From Bacillus sp. SM2101 (GTDB lineage: Bacteria > Bacillota > Bacilli > Bacillales > SM2101), in NCBI RefSeq assembly GCF_018588585.1, contig NZ_JAEUFG010000008.1, positions 172,177 to 236,176 on the forward strand: a stretch of DNA of 64,000 nucleotides. Direction: 5' to 3'. The notes below the pieces were generated by a model, which saw nothing but the letters and a program-made list of their open reading frames with translations, ran no database searches and was not told the origin of the DNA. Shown here piece by piece: positions 27,910-37,414 of the stretch (positions within the stretch are counted from its first letter, which is position 1; each line of letters opens with the position of its first letter). A program made the translations under genes and the position numbers.

Positions 27910-29349
27910 ATGAAGATGAAAAATGATATGATTGATTTCGCACTAGAAACAAATGTGAATCCGTATTTATTAGGAAAATATGAACCTATACATGATGAAG
28001 TTTTTGTTGAAAATTTAGAAGTCATTGAAGGGGAGGTTCCTAAAGATATAAATGGAATTTATGTGAGGAATGGTCCTAATCCTAAATATGAAACGAGAGG
28101 AAGATATCATTGGTTTGACGGTGATGGAATGCTTCACTCAGTTCAACTTCGTGATGGAAAGGTAAGCTATCGAAACAGATGGATTAAAACAGCTGCTTTT
28201 GAAAGAGAAGCTGCTGTAGGAGAATCGATATGGTTTGGGCGTATGGAATCTATGGTGAAAAACCCAAAGGATATGCCACTGAAGGACACATCAAATACCG
28301 ATGTTGTTTTCCATAATAAACAACTGATGACCTTGTGGTATATGTCAGGTAAACCATACAAAGTTGATCCTCAAACGCTTGAAACGTTAGGGATTGAGGA
28401 TTTTGGAGGAAAATATAAAAATAATATATCAGCGCATACGAAGGTAGATGAACAAACAGGTGACTTAATGTTTTTTGATTATGGACCATTAAGGTCATCG
28501 TTGACATATGGAGTTGTATCTGCTTCAGGGATTTTAATACATTGCGTAGATGTTGATTTACCTGGTCCACGCCTTCCTCATGATATGGCAATTACAGAAA
28601 ATTACTCGATATTAATGGACTTACCGTTATTTGCGGACTCAAACGCAATTAGCAAAGGCCGATACAAAGTCGAATTTCATCGAGACGTTCCTAGTAGGTT
28701 TGGTATTCTTCCTCGTTTTGGGTCAAATGAAAATATTCGATGGTTCGAAGCCGAGCCTTGCTATATATATCACACGATCAATTCTTGGGAAGAGGGAGAT
28801 GAAATTGTCTTACTCGGTTGCAGGGTTGAGGAACCAATGCCTGAAGTAACAAAAAATGCTAGTCCGCTTGCAAGAATGTTAGCCTATTTACAGTTAAATG
28901 CTAGGTTATACTATTGGCGTTTTAATTTAACGACGGGCGTGGTTAAAGAAGGATTACTTGATGATATTAATACGGAATTTCCTACTGTGAATTTAAACTT
29001 CGTAGGCAGAAAATCACGCTATACGTACAATGTTCATATTTCAAACGAACAAACGTTATCGTTTGATGGCCTTGTAAAATATGATACCGAAAAACAGAAC
29101 TCTGAAACGCTCATGTTTGGGAAAGGACGATACGGAAATGAAGCAGCTTTTGCTCCACGGCAGTATTCAAATTCAGAGGATGACGGTTACTTAGTTACGT
29201 TTGTTCACGACGAAGTAGAAAATCAATCTGAGTTATTAATCATTGATGCCCTTAATTTTGCTAATGGGGCAATCGCAAGGGTGAAAATTCCAGTAAACAT
29301 TCCGATAGGGTTTCATGCATGCTGGGTCCCGGGTGAAAAGATTGATTAA
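27910..29349 (+). CDS. carotenoid cleavage oxygenase (RPE65 family)
   Basis: This 479-residue enzyme belongs to the carotenoid/stilbene cleavage oxygenase family, with a seven-bladed propeller and an iron held by four histidines. Signatures are GIYVRNGPNP (about 56), HWFDGDGMLHSV (about 75), SAHTKVDEQTGDLMFFDYG (about 179, iron His), DLPGPRLPHDMAITENYSI (about 223, iron His), YHTINSWEEGDEIVL (about 289, iron His) and the C-terminal GFHACWVPG (last iron His). It splits conjugated double bonds in carotenoids, apocarotenoids or stilbenes; the exact substrate is not shown. The start has GGGGG upstream. It leads a co-directional set with two thiolases and an acyl-CoA dehydrogenase. Confidence 0.92.
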   Translation: MKMKNDMIDFALETNVNPYLLGKYEPIHDEVFVENLEVIEGEVPKDINGIYVRNGPNPKYETRGRYHWFDGDGMLHSVQLRDGKVSYRNRWIKTAAFEREAAVGESIWFGRMESMVKNPKDMPLKDTSNTDVVFHNKQLMTLWYMSGKPYKVDPQTLETLGIEDFGGKYKNNISAHTKVDEQTGDLMFFDYGPLRSSLTYGVVSASGILIHCVDVDLPGPRLPHDMAITENYSILMDLPLFADSNAISKGRYKVEFHRDVPSRFGILPRFGSNENIRWFEAEPCYIYHTINSWEEGDEIVLLGCRVEEPMPEVTKNASPLARMLAYLQLNARLYYWRFNLTTGVVKEGLLDDINTEFPTVNLNFVGRKSRYTYNVHISNEQTLSFDGLVKYDTEKQNSETLMFGKGRYGNEAAFAPRQYSNSEDDGYLVTFVHDEVENQSELLIIDALNFANGAIARVKIPVNIPIGFHACWVPGEKID

Positions 29350-29545
29350 GATACTGAATAGTTAGTTAGCAGTAAAAAGATTTGCTAGTTTGAATTTCGT
29401 TTAAATAGGGTGCTATAGATAAAACAATTTGACTAAGTCTTTTTCGTGAACTTTAATGCTAATGTTACTAATAATTACGGGCCCCACAAAGGTTAGTTGT
29501 ATACACGATGACTACTGCCTAGATGAAAATATAGGAGGCAATTTA

Positions 29546-30763
29546 TTGTATATATTAGGAGGTTACCAAACAGATTTTGCGAAAAATTGGAGTCGGCTTG
29601 ATTTAGCTGTATTTGACATGCTGAAGGAAGTAGTAGAAGGAGCATTGGCGAATGCAGATATTTCCCCCCTTGAAATCGATACTGCACATATAGGAAATTT
29701 TGCGGGGGAACTATTTAATAAACAAGCACAATTAGGAGGTTTATTTGCAGCTATCCATCCAGATTTTGCTGGAATCCCAACATCACGCCATGAAGCTGCT
29801 TGTGCTTCAGGTAGTATGGCGGTACTTGCAGCTTCTGCTGAAATTGAGGCAGGACGTTACGATTTAGCTTGTATTATTGGAATAGAAGAGATGAAAAATG
29901 TTCCAGCAAGGAAGGCAGCAGAATACTTAGGGTCTGCATGTTGGCTAGGCAAAGAGGCGGTAAATGCAACATATCCATGGCCATATCTTTTTAGTGAAAT
30001 TGCTGAAGAATATGATAAAAGGTACGGGTTGTCTAATGTGCACTTAGCTGAACTTGCTAAGAAAAATTTGTATAATGCGCAAAGTAACCCAAATGCACAA
30101 ACAAGAAACTGGAAACTAGATAAAGAGAATTTTCTAGAAGATGAACAACAAAACCCGGTAATTGAGGGAAGGCTACGGCAAATAGACTGCGGAAGAATTA
30201 CCGATGGTGCAGCATGTATTATTCTAGCTTCAGAAGCTTATGCAATTGAATATGCAAAGCGTAAAGACATTAGATTATCAACAATACCTAAAATTAAAGG
30301 GTGGGGACATCGGACTGCTACTATGCTGTTAAAGGATAAAATGCAAGAAAGTAGCGATTCACCGTATGTATTTCCTCATGTAAGAAGAACAATTTTAGAT
30401 GCTTTGTTTAGATCGAATATTAAGAGCATTGATGAACTAGATGTAATAGAAACACATGATTGTTTTACGATCTCAGAATATTTGGCTATCGATCATTTTG
30501 GTTTAACAGCTCCAGGGAGAAGTTATGAAGCAATTGAATCTGGCATGATAGCAAAAGATGGAAAGCTCCCAATTAATCCAAGTGGAGGGTTGATAGGGGC
30601 AGGTCATCCGGTTGGAGCAACAGGGGTTAGAATGCTTTTAGATGCTTATAAGCAGGTGACGAACACGGCAGGAGATTATCAGATAGAGGGCTCAAAAAAT
30701 GTTGCTACGCTGAACATAGGTGGTAGCACAACTACAAGTGCAAGTTTCGTAGTAGGGGTGTAG
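29546..30763 (+). CDS. thiolase-family acetyl-CoA acetyltransferase
   Basis: This 405-residue thiolase-fold protein has the nucleophilic cysteine in AACASGSMAVLAA (about 89), a glutamate/histidine block ETHDCFTISEYLA (about 310) and the C-terminal NPSGGLIGAGHPVGATG (about 347-363) with the catalytic His. The layout matches the acetyl-CoA acetyltransferase/SCP2-thiolase group. I start at the TTG at 29546, which has GGAGG seven bases upstream and gives MYILGGYQTDF, the expected beginning. The longer frame from 29456 would add 30 unrelated residues. It may carry out thiolytic cleavage of a beta-ketoacyl-CoA made by the neighbours. Confidence 0.87.
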   Translation: MYILGGYQTDFAKNWSRLDLAVFDMLKEVVEGALANADISPLEIDTAHIGNFAGELFNKQAQLGGLFAAIHPDFAGIPTSRHEAACASGSMAVLAASAEIEAGRYDLACIIGIEEMKNVPARKAAEYLGSACWLGKEAVNATYPWPYLFSEIAEEYDKRYGLSNVHLAELAKKNLYNAQSNPNAQTRNWKLDKENFLEDEQQNPVIEGRLRQIDCGRITDGAACIILASEAYAIEYAKRKDIRLSTIPKIKGWGHRTATMLLKDKMQESSDSPYVFPHVRRTILDALFRSNIKSIDELDVIETHDCFTISEYLAIDHFGLTAPGRSYEAIESGMIAKDGKLPINPSGGLIGAGHPVGATGVRMLLDAYKQVTNTAGDYQIEGSKNVATLNIGGSTTTSASFVVGV

Positions 30764-30818
30764 CCTACTTCCCTATGTAATACACCATCAATTATTTGTA
30801 TATGAAGGTGGGGAGATA

Positions 30819-32024
30819 ATGGAAGTATATATAATGGAAGTATATATTTTTGATGCAATTAGAACACCGAGAGGTTCAGCCCGAAAAAATGGCTCTTTAC
30901 GTTCGTTCAAACCCATCAATTTAATAGGTTTGTTGTTAAAAGAAATTGTCCGACGAAACGACTTCGATGCTAAGAAAATCGATGATATAATTCTAGGCTG
31001 TGTTACCCAAACGAAGGAACAAGGTGCTAATATTGCTAGAGTAGCTGCACTTCATGCTGGGTTACATCATTCTGTTGGAGGAATGACGGTAAATCGATTT
31101 TGTACTTCTGGATTAGATGCGATCAGTATTGCAACACAAAAAATTGCAACAAAAACTGATCATTTAATCATTGCAGGAGGTGTAGAATCAGTTTCTCGCG
31201 TGCCAATGTTTTCTGATGAAGGAGCCTGGTTCACGGATAGAGAAGTAATGCAAACTACTCAGTTCGTTCATATGGGTGTTGCTGCGGATATTATGGCATC
31301 ATTGTATTCAATTTCAAGAAGAGACGTTGATTTATATAGCATCGAATCGCATCGAAGAGCGAGTAGAGCTACGAGAGAAGGATATTTTATTAAATCTCTC
31401 ATACCTGTGTACGCACAAGATGGTACTTTATTATTAACACAAGATGAATGTTTTTTAGAGCATGTTAACGATACAACTTTTTCTTCCATAGAACCGAGCT
31501 TTAAAGGAGGTGAAACAGACAAAACCATATTATCTTCTATACCATCGCTGACTGAGTTCACTCCTACACACCACTGGGGAAGTTCCCCTGCATTAGCTGA
31601 TGGAGCTTCTGTCATTTTAATAGGTACAAAAGAAAAAGGTGAAGAACTAGGGCTACACCCGAGAGCCCGAATACGCATGACTGCAACTACGTCGGTGCAT
31701 CCTCTTCTTCTTACAGGGGGACAACATGCACTTGCCAAAGCGCTTGATAATGCAAATCTAACTGCCAAAGACATAGATATTTATGAGTATAATGAAGCTT
31801 TCGGCGCTACTGTCTTACACTTCATTAATGAATATAATCTTGATCATGAGAGAGTAAACAGCAATGGCGGCGTCATATCAATGGGGCATGCATTAGGTGC
31901 TACCGGGGGAATGCTCCTTTCTACTTTATTGGACGAAATGGAGAGAGTAGATTATGAGTTTGGCGCAATAGGGATAAGCGGCGGAGCAGGTGTAGGGTCA
32001 GCAATGATTATTGAACGAGTATAA
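30819..32024 (+). CDS. acetyl-CoA C-acyltransferase (thiolase)
   Basis: This second thiolase of 401 residues is of the FadA/AtoB type. It opens VYIFDAIRTPRGSARKNGSL. The acyl-accepting cysteine is in NRFCTSGLDAISIA (about 91), followed by YNEAFGA (about 324) and SNGGVISMGHALGATGG (about 347-363) with the catalytic His. It catalyses the last step of beta-oxidation or the reverse condensation. Its first five codons are tandemly duplicated: ATGGAAGTATATAT occurs at 30819 and again at 30834. Only the first copy has a close GGTGGGGAG site. Confidence 0.9.
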   Translation: MEVYIMEVYIFDAIRTPRGSARKNGSLRSFKPINLIGLLLKEIVRRNDFDAKKIDDIILGCVTQTKEQGANIARVAALHAGLHHSVGGMTVNRFCTSGLDAISIATQKIATKTDHLIIAGGVESVSRVPMFSDEGAWFTDREVMQTTQFVHMGVAADIMASLYSISRRDVDLYSIESHRRASRATREGYFIKSLIPVYAQDGTLLLTQDECFLEHVNDTTFSSIEPSFKGGETDKTILSSIPSLTEFTPTHHWGSSPALADGASVILIGTKEKGEELGLHPRARIRMTATTSVHPLLLTGGQHALAKALDNANLTAKDIDIYEYNEAFGATVLHFINEYNLDHERVNSNGGVISMGHALGATGGMLLSTLLDEMERVDYEFGAIGISGGAGVGSAMIIERV

Positions 32025-32139
32025 CTATACACACCTTCTAGATGTGTAGAATTGTAGCCATAGAGATTAATGGAAACGATAACATGGCTAAGTGAACCAT
32101 TGTTATTGTATAAGATAATTATTATAAGGGGGAATGTTA

Positions 32140-33303
32140 GTGAGTACTACAGTTATGCAAGATAATAAATTGTTTAACAAGGAACACCAAATATTTCGCC
32201 GTTCATTACGAAAATTTTTGGAGAAAGAAGCTTTGCCTTATTTTGAACAATGGGAAGAAGAGAAATGTATTCCTCGAACATTTTGGAAGAAGATGGGTGA
32301 ACAAGGGTATTTATGCCCATGGGTTGACGAGAAATATGGTGGAATCAATGCAGACTTTGGTTACTCGGTTATCATTGGAGAAGAGCTTGACAAAATAGGG
32401 GGAGGCCTAGGAGGAATAGGCTTACATAATGATGTTGTTATGCCTTATATCGACTCCTATGGGACAGAAGAACAGAAGAAAAGGTGGTTTCCACCAGCTT
32501 TAACAGGTGATCTTATTTCAGCAGTCGCAATGACTGAGCCTGGCACTGGGTCAGATTTACAGGCTGTAAAAACAACAGCTATTCGCGATGGGGATTCTTA
32601 CATTCTGAATGGTGAAAAAACATTCATAACAAATGGGATACACTCTGACCTCGTCATCGTCGTGTGTAAAACAGATCCACAAGCAGAACCCGCATATAAA
32701 GGTGTTAGTTTAATCGTTGTTGAAGATGGCACATCAGGATTCAAAAAAGGAAAGCAACTAAAGAAGGTTGGGCTACATTCCAATGATACTTCAGAGTTAA
32801 TATTCGAGGATTGTCGTGTGCCAGTTACAAATTTATTAGGTGAAGAAGGAAATGGCTTTTATTATCTTATGGAAAAACTTCAGCAGGAACGACTCGTTTT
32901 AGCAATCGCAACTCAGGCTTCATGCGAAAGGATGCTCGAAATAACAATAAACTATGTGAAACAGCGTGAGGCATTTGGTAGACCTATCGGTAAATTTCAA
33001 AACACGCGTTTTAAATTGGCAGAGATGGCTACTGAAATACAGATTGGTAGAACATTTGTAAATGATTTGATTAGCAAGCATATGAATGGTGAACATGTCG
33101 TTACTGAAGTTTCAATGGCAAAATGGTGGATAACTGACCTCGCTAAAAAGGTAGCGACTGAATGTATGCAGTTACATGGTGGCTATGGTTTTATGGAAGA
33201 ATATGAGATTGCTAGAAGGTTTAGAGATGTACAAGTGGGCTCAATATATGCTGGTACAAACGAGATAATGAAGCAAATTATAGCAAAAAACATGGGGCTA
33301 TAA
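32140..33303 (+). CDS. acyl-CoA dehydrogenase
   Basis: This FAD enzyme introduces the 2,3-double bond into acyl-CoA. Domains in order are the N-terminal helical domain, the beta-barrel with AMTEPGTGSDLQAVKT (about 128) and EKTFITNG, and the C-terminal helical domain with RQ/REAFGRPIGKFQ (about 273), MQLHGGYGFMEEYEIARRFRD (about 344) and YAGTNEIMKQIIA. The usual catalytic Glu is in the last block (GTNE). I prefer the GTG at 32140, seven bases after AAGGGGG; the ATG at 32134 is too close to that site. It completes a beta-oxidation-like set with the two thiolases. No hydratase or hydroxyacyl-CoA dehydrogenase is present beside them. Confidence 0.92.
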   Translation: MSTTVMQDNKLFNKEHQIFRRSLRKFLEKEALPYFEQWEEEKCIPRTFWKKMGEQGYLCPWVDEKYGGINADFGYSVIIGEELDKIGGGLGGIGLHNDVVMPYIDSYGTEEQKKRWFPPALTGDLISAVAMTEPGTGSDLQAVKTTAIRDGDSYILNGEKTFITNGIHSDLVIVVCKTDPQAEPAYKGVSLIVVEDGTSGFKKGKQLKKVGLHSNDTSELIFEDCRVPVTNLLGEEGNGFYYLMEKLQQERLVLAIATQASCERMLEITINYVKQREAFGRPIGKFQNTRFKLAEMATEIQIGRTFVNDLISKHMNGEHVVTEVSMAKWWITDLAKKVATECMQLHGGYGFMEEYEIARRFRDVQVGSIYAGTNEIMKQIIAKNMGL

Positions 33304-33421
33304 TGGCCTAATTCCATAAAAACAAAATAATGTGCAAAAATAATTAATATGTAAACAGCACAAGTACCATGGACAAAATCCCTTTGAAGAAAGTAAAAAA
33401 AATGATGTGGAGAAAATTTTA

Positions 33422-34675
33422 ATGTTAGCAGAAACGTTATTTTTACATGTATTAATTATTTTTGCACCAGTGTTATTTTATTTTGTTATTTTCGAAAACA
33501 AAAAACTAAATATCTTTAATCCTTATATATATGGTTTGATGCAAGGTACAGCAGCAGCGCTTTGTATGTTATTTTCAACATATAATTTTGGTTTGTATTG
33601 GGATTTAAGATATGTCCCTCTCGTATTATCATTTCTATACGGAGGACCAATTAGCGGGGGCATTGTAGTATTTTTTATTATTATGACTAGAACATATATG
33701 GGTGGAGAAGCTTTATTTTATGGATATATTAGCGTGCTGTTGGCAGCTTCCATTCCAATGCTCTTTTCTATGCGCTTTTGGAACTTTGAGAAGAGTAAAC
33801 GTATTGTTATTGCAGTCATAGTAAGCTTTTGGCCTGCGTTTATTCAGCTTGGGATCTTAGTTAGTTGGCTTATATTTGATGGAAGTATAGATGGGGATGT
33901 TAAACAGTTACTTTTTTATATTATTATTTTTGGAATCATCCTTAACATAGGCATTGGATTTGCAGCTAAGCTGTATGAAGTAGTGATAGAAAGAGAAAGG
34001 ATGAAACAAGAAATACAAAATGCTGAGAAATTAAACACAATAGGAGAGTTAGCTGCTTCCATCGCCCATGAAATTAGAAATCCATTGACAGTGGTTAAGG
34101 GGTTTCTTCAGTTAATGGAAAAACAACAAGAGAGTGAAAATCTGGAATATCTCAGAATCGTCCTTAGTGAACTTGGAAGGGCAGAATCTACTATTAGTGA
34201 TTATTTGAATTTTGCGGAACCACAGTTTGAAAAAGTTGAGAGTTTCCCTTTAAATGAGGTTATTATTGATGTTTGTAAATTACTAGAGCCATTTGCTTCT
34301 AAAGAAGATATACAATTGAAAATTTCGTTGAACTCTAGTGATCATGTATTAACCGACCGAAATCAAATCAAACAAGCCTTCGTCAATATCATTAAAAACG
34401 CTATTGAGGCCTCGGAAAACGGAGGAAGTGTAAATATTACTGTAACGAGTGATGGTATGTACTTCTATATAATAATCAAGGATACTGGAAAAGGGATGAC
34501 TAAAGAACAGCTTAATAGAATAGGAACATTATTTTATACAACGAAAGATAAAGGTACTGGATTAGGTACGATGGTTTCGATTAGAATAATACAATCAATG
34601 GATGGGAGAATTAGCTTTGAAAGTCAACCTGGTGTAGGCACAGAAGTAAAGATTATCATACCACAATTAAGGTAA
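33422..34675 (+). CDS. kinB: KinB-like sensor histidine kinase
   Basis: This membrane sensor kinase of 417 residues has six hydrophobic helices in the first 190 residues, in the 5TM-5TMR_LYT arrangement (YNFGLYWDLRYVPLVLSFLYGG and GGPISGGIVVFF). A HisKA domain follows with the phosphorylated His in ASIAHEIRNPLTVVKGFLQL (about 215), then a HATPase domain with NIIKNAIEAS, DTGKGM and GTGLGTMVSIRI. This matches B. subtilis KinB, which feeds the Spo0F-Spo0B-Spo0A sporulation relay. No response regulator or kbaA gene is adjacent. The ATG at 33422 follows GGAG by ten bases; a GTG at 33407 would overlap that site. Confidence 0.82.
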   Translation: MLAETLFLHVLIIFAPVLFYFVIFENKKLNIFNPYIYGLMQGTAAALCMLFSTYNFGLYWDLRYVPLVLSFLYGGPISGGIVVFFIIMTRTYMGGEALFYGYISVLLAASIPMLFSMRFWNFEKSKRIVIAVIVSFWPAFIQLGILVSWLIFDGSIDGDVKQLLFYIIIFGIILNIGIGFAAKLYEVVIERERMKQEIQNAEKLNTIGELAASIAHEIRNPLTVVKGFLQLMEKQQESENLEYLRIVLSELGRAESTISDYLNFAEPQFEKVESFPLNEVIIDVCKLLEPFASKEDIQLKISLNSSDHVLTDRNQIKQAFVNIIKNAIEASENGGSVNITVTSDGMYFYIIIKDTGKGMTKEQLNRIGTLFYTTKDKGTGLGTMVSIRIIQSMDGRISFESQPGVGTEVKIIIPQLR

Positions 34676-34709
34676 TAATAGTCCCAAACAAAGGTAAGGG
34701 ACTATTATT
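34674..34709 (+). terminator. hairpin at the kinB stop
   Basis: Perfect 12-bp arms AATAATAGTCCC and GGGACTATTATT overlap the kinB stop codon. There is no long T run, so termination is likely but not certain. Confidence 0.6.
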
Positions 34710-34878
34710 GAATGGTTAAAAATAAAACCTTATTTTCTACTTTATACACATTGACTGTTGATTTTCATACATAGAAATAGACGATATACATTTGTAACAA
34801 GGATAATGCTATTAAATCTTAGCTAACTAAGCTACTTTAGTAAAAATAGAATCAAAGCGTTTTGATTTAATATGGAGC

Positions 34879-35637
34879 TTATGATAATAAATCGGGTTTG
34901 AAACGATTTGCTAGCAACCTAGTCGCTAGCTTTGTGTCAATATCATAAACTAATAATTCCTGTGCATTTTGTTGTCCAACTATTAATCGTTCTCCTGATG
35001 GAGAGATTAAAGAAGAGGTGCTTTTTTGATTTTCTAAAGCATAATTTACACTTGCAAAATAAATGTCATTTTCTAAACTTCTACACACCATTGCTTGATT
35101 AAAAAATTCGGGATTATCAACACAACCTGTATATTGTGGATGAAACACAATGCTAGCACCACGCATAGCTGCCCATCTAACAGTTTCTGGATATCTAAAA
35201 CCTTCATGGCAAATGACAATGCCAAATTTCACATTATTAATTTCGAATATATAACGCCCATCTCCAGGGACATAACCGAAAAAGTCTTCGTCTGGAGCAA
35301 TTTGGTTTTTAGTTTGATAACCTAGTATTTCACCATTATTATTTATTACAAATGCAACGATATGGAATCCAAGTTCATCTTGCCACTCCATGGGGATAAT
35401 TACGGCAGTTTTTGTTTGCTTAGCTAATGAACAAATTTTTTCTAATGCAGAGATTTGAAAACTGTGATTATATTCATCAACTTTATAACCTACTCCTCTT
35501 AACCCAGGAATGATAGATTCAGGAAAGCAAATAAGGTCACAATGATGATGAGAGGTCTGATGTATCATTTGCTTAACTGTTTCTAACCCTTCGTTTGCTG
35601 ATTTTGGAAACCTTGTTTGAGCCAATCCGATTTTCAT
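34879..35637 (-). CDS. carbon-nitrogen hydrolase (nitrilase superfamily)
   Basis: This soluble amidase of 252 residues has the Glu-Lys-Cys triad of the superfamily: Glu in CFPESIIPGL (about 43), Lys in QTKNQIAP (about 111) and Cys in FGIVICHEGFRYPE (about 147). It hydrolyses a C-N bond in a small amide, nitrile or carbamoyl compound; the substrate is not evident. The ATG at 35637 has GGAGG upstream and gives MKIGLAQ, the typical start. The frame could begin 5 codons earlier, but that ATG overlaps the ribosome site. Confidence 0.87.
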   Translation of the reverse strand: MKIGLAQTRFPKSANEGLETVKQMIHQTSHHHCDLICFPESIIPGLRGVGYKVDEYNHSFQISALEKICSLAKQTKTAVIIPMEWQDELGFHIVAFVINNNGEILGYQTKNQIAPDEDFFGYVPGDGRYIFEINNVKFGIVICHEGFRYPETVRWAAMRGASIVFHPQYTGCVDNPEFFNQAMVCRSLENDIYFASVNYALENQKSTSSLISPSGERLIVGQQNAQELLVYDIDTKLATRLLANRFKPDLLS

Positions 35638-35686
35638 AACCAAAACCTCCATTTATGTAAATAATAAGTAAATAACCTTTTTTCGT

Positions 35687-35845
35687 TAGGTTCTTTTCGT
35701 AAACATTATTGTTTTTTTCACTTCATTTGAGACCCTGTTAGGAAGGTGCATTTTCAAGGTATCTAGAAGAAATGATGTCCCGAAATTCAAGGTGTAACCC
35801 GCTTAGTTTTCTTAGTACATAAAACAACAACCAGTGAGAAGAAAT
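35687..35845 (+). repeat. dispersed MITE-like repeat, copy G
   Basis: The left end TAGGTTCTTTTCGTAAAC, core GAAGAAATGATGTCCCGAA and right part AAAACAACAACCAGTGAG match the repeat family. It lies in the 458-base gap between the nitrilase gene and the LiaI/LiaF-like gene, which otherwise shows no gene. Confidence 0.6.
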
Positions 35846-36095
35846 GGAGTCAGGAGTGCAAGGTTGATATAAAACGATCATTATTAATTAAATTTAGTAT
35901 ATCATAAAGAAAAAAGTGGAAAAGACTTACTATTAACATATGAAGTGGAAAAGCCTTAATCGTTGTATAGGGCTCTTAATGATGAAAAAGCTTATTTGGA
36001 TGATTATGGGTTGTAGACTAACAATTCCCAAGAATATGAATTATAATAAATATATAAACATACGATTGTAGTACGATCAAGAGGGGGAGATAGTA

Positions 36096-36590
36096 ATGAG
36101 TAGAATAACTAGCGGCTTGTTATTGATAATTATTGGTATCTTTTTTTTGCTAGATACATTTGATGTAATCAATAATTTTTGGGTAACTCTTTGGCCTTTG
36201 ACATTAGTAATTGTTGGTCTTGGATTTCATATTGGATTTTTCGCAGGGGGAGCTAAAAGGAGCTCTGCTGGGGTTCTCGTTCCTGGGGGTATCTTACTCG
36301 TTATTGGCTCAGTAATGCTCTTTCACACAACATTCGGTTGGGGTTATGCTGTAAATACTTGGCCTATATATTTGCTGGCAGTTGCTTTAGGGTTATTTGA
36401 ATTATGGCTATTTGGAGGTCGGGAAAACGGTTTACTAATCCCAGTCTCTATATTATCATTTCTAGGTATCTTCTTTTTTATCGATAACTTATTACCAATA
36501 TCAATTTTTGAGTTTTGGCCTGTAGTGCTGATTATAATTGGACTTGGTATGTTATTTAGTACCAAAAAGAATAAAAATATGGACATCTAA
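36096..36590 (+). CDS. LiaI/LiaF-like transmembrane protein
   Basis: This 164-residue membrane protein has about six short hydrophobic segments in repeated pairs. GLLLIIIGIFFLLDTF and later FWPVVLIIIGLGMLF carry the WPL/WPV-x-LIIIGLG pattern of the LiaI-LiaF-like (DUF5668) membrane region. Members are found in cell-envelope stress systems, often beside PspC or LiaRS proteins, but no such partners are here. It may be an envelope accessory protein. GAGGGGGAGA precedes the ATG. Confidence 0.75.
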   Translation: MSRITSGLLLIIIGIFFLLDTFDVINNFWVTLWPLTLVIVGLGFHIGFFAGGAKRSSAGVLVPGGILLVIGSVMLFHTTFGWGYAVNTWPIYLLAVALGLFELWLFGGRENGLLIPVSILSFLGIFFFIDNLLPISIFEFWPVVLIIIGLGMLFSTKKNKNMDI

Positions 36591-36657
36591 TGTATTGCGT
36601 ATGTTCAACAACAGAAGATTACTCCTAAGTTGAACAGTCTTTGAAAGGAATTTGGAA

Positions 36658-37239
36658 ATGAAAACAGTCGGAAATAAAGTAATATTAAGATCAATTGAAC
36701 AGCAGGATCTACCAACGTTATGGGATTTTATCTACGGTGAAGATGAACCAGAATGGAAAAAATGGGATGGACCTTATTTTCCTTTAGCAAAAGAAAGTTT
36801 AGAAGAGTTTAAAGTAAGTACGTCAAAGAAAATGCAAGAAGCGAGTTTGTTTGCAATCGAGGTGAATGGCAAGCTAGTAGGTACAACAACTTATTATTGG
36901 GAATATAAGCCAACTCGATGGCTTGAGGTTGGCATAATTATTTATGACCCAAATTATTGGAGCGATGGTTATGGAACGGATGCTTTAGTATTGTGGGTGA
37001 CAGAAATGTTTAAACGTTTTCCTATCGAACGGGTTGGTTTAACAACTTGGTCAGGTAATGAACGAATGATGAAATCAGCAGAAAAGCTTGGAATGAAGCT
37101 TGAAGGGCGTTTGAGAAAATGTCGTTACCATAACGGTATTTACTATGATTCTATTAAGATGGGTGTTCTACGTGATGAATGGGAGAAGCTGTACAATGTT
37201 GATTTGAGTGATATTCATAAGGAACAGCCGCAACCGTAA
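36658..37239 (+). CDS. GNAT acetyltransferase (RimJ/RimL type)
   Basis: This 193-residue N-acetyltransferase starts with KVILRSIEQQDLPTLWDF, as RimL-type enzymes do. Acetyl-CoA is bound near YWSDGYGTDALVLWV (about 107), and the C-terminal part has GLTTWSGNERMMKSAEKLGMKLEGRLRK, typical of the subgroup. It transfers acetyl groups to an amino group on a protein N-terminus, antibiotic or polyamine; the target is unknown. I use the ATG at 36658, downstream of AAAGGA; the TTG at 36652 is the alternative. Confidence 0.87.
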   Translation: MKTVGNKVILRSIEQQDLPTLWDFIYGEDEPEWKKWDGPYFPLAKESLEEFKVSTSKKMQEASLFAIEVNGKLVGTTTYYWEYKPTRWLEVGIIIYDPNYWSDGYGTDALVLWVTEMFKRFPIERVGLTTWSGNERMMKSAEKLGMKLEGRLRKCRYHNGIYYDSIKMGVLRDEWEKLYNVDLSDIHKEQPQP

Positions 37240-37414
37240 AAGAGACTATTTTTTACAATAGTGAAGGAATAAGCCTTTGAATGGAAAATACATATTCTTA
37301 CATGAAGTCATCATGTTTTTTTACGGAGATTTTCATATTGTTTGTTAATTGTGGATCTGAAAATTTAGACGTCCCAATCTGAAAGTTTTGGAGTTATTTC
37401 TCAGCTCTAATTAC

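Noticed and set aside
29433..29468. Additional repeat copy upstream of the first thiolase (AAGTCTTTTTCGTGAAC)
   Set aside because: Only a left-end-like fragment is visible, with no core or right end, so it is too weak to list.
29456..29545. Longer N-terminus for the first thiolase from ATG 29456
   Set aside because: The 30 extra residues do not resemble thiolases and have no ribosome site, while TTG 29546 has GGAGG and gives the expected start.
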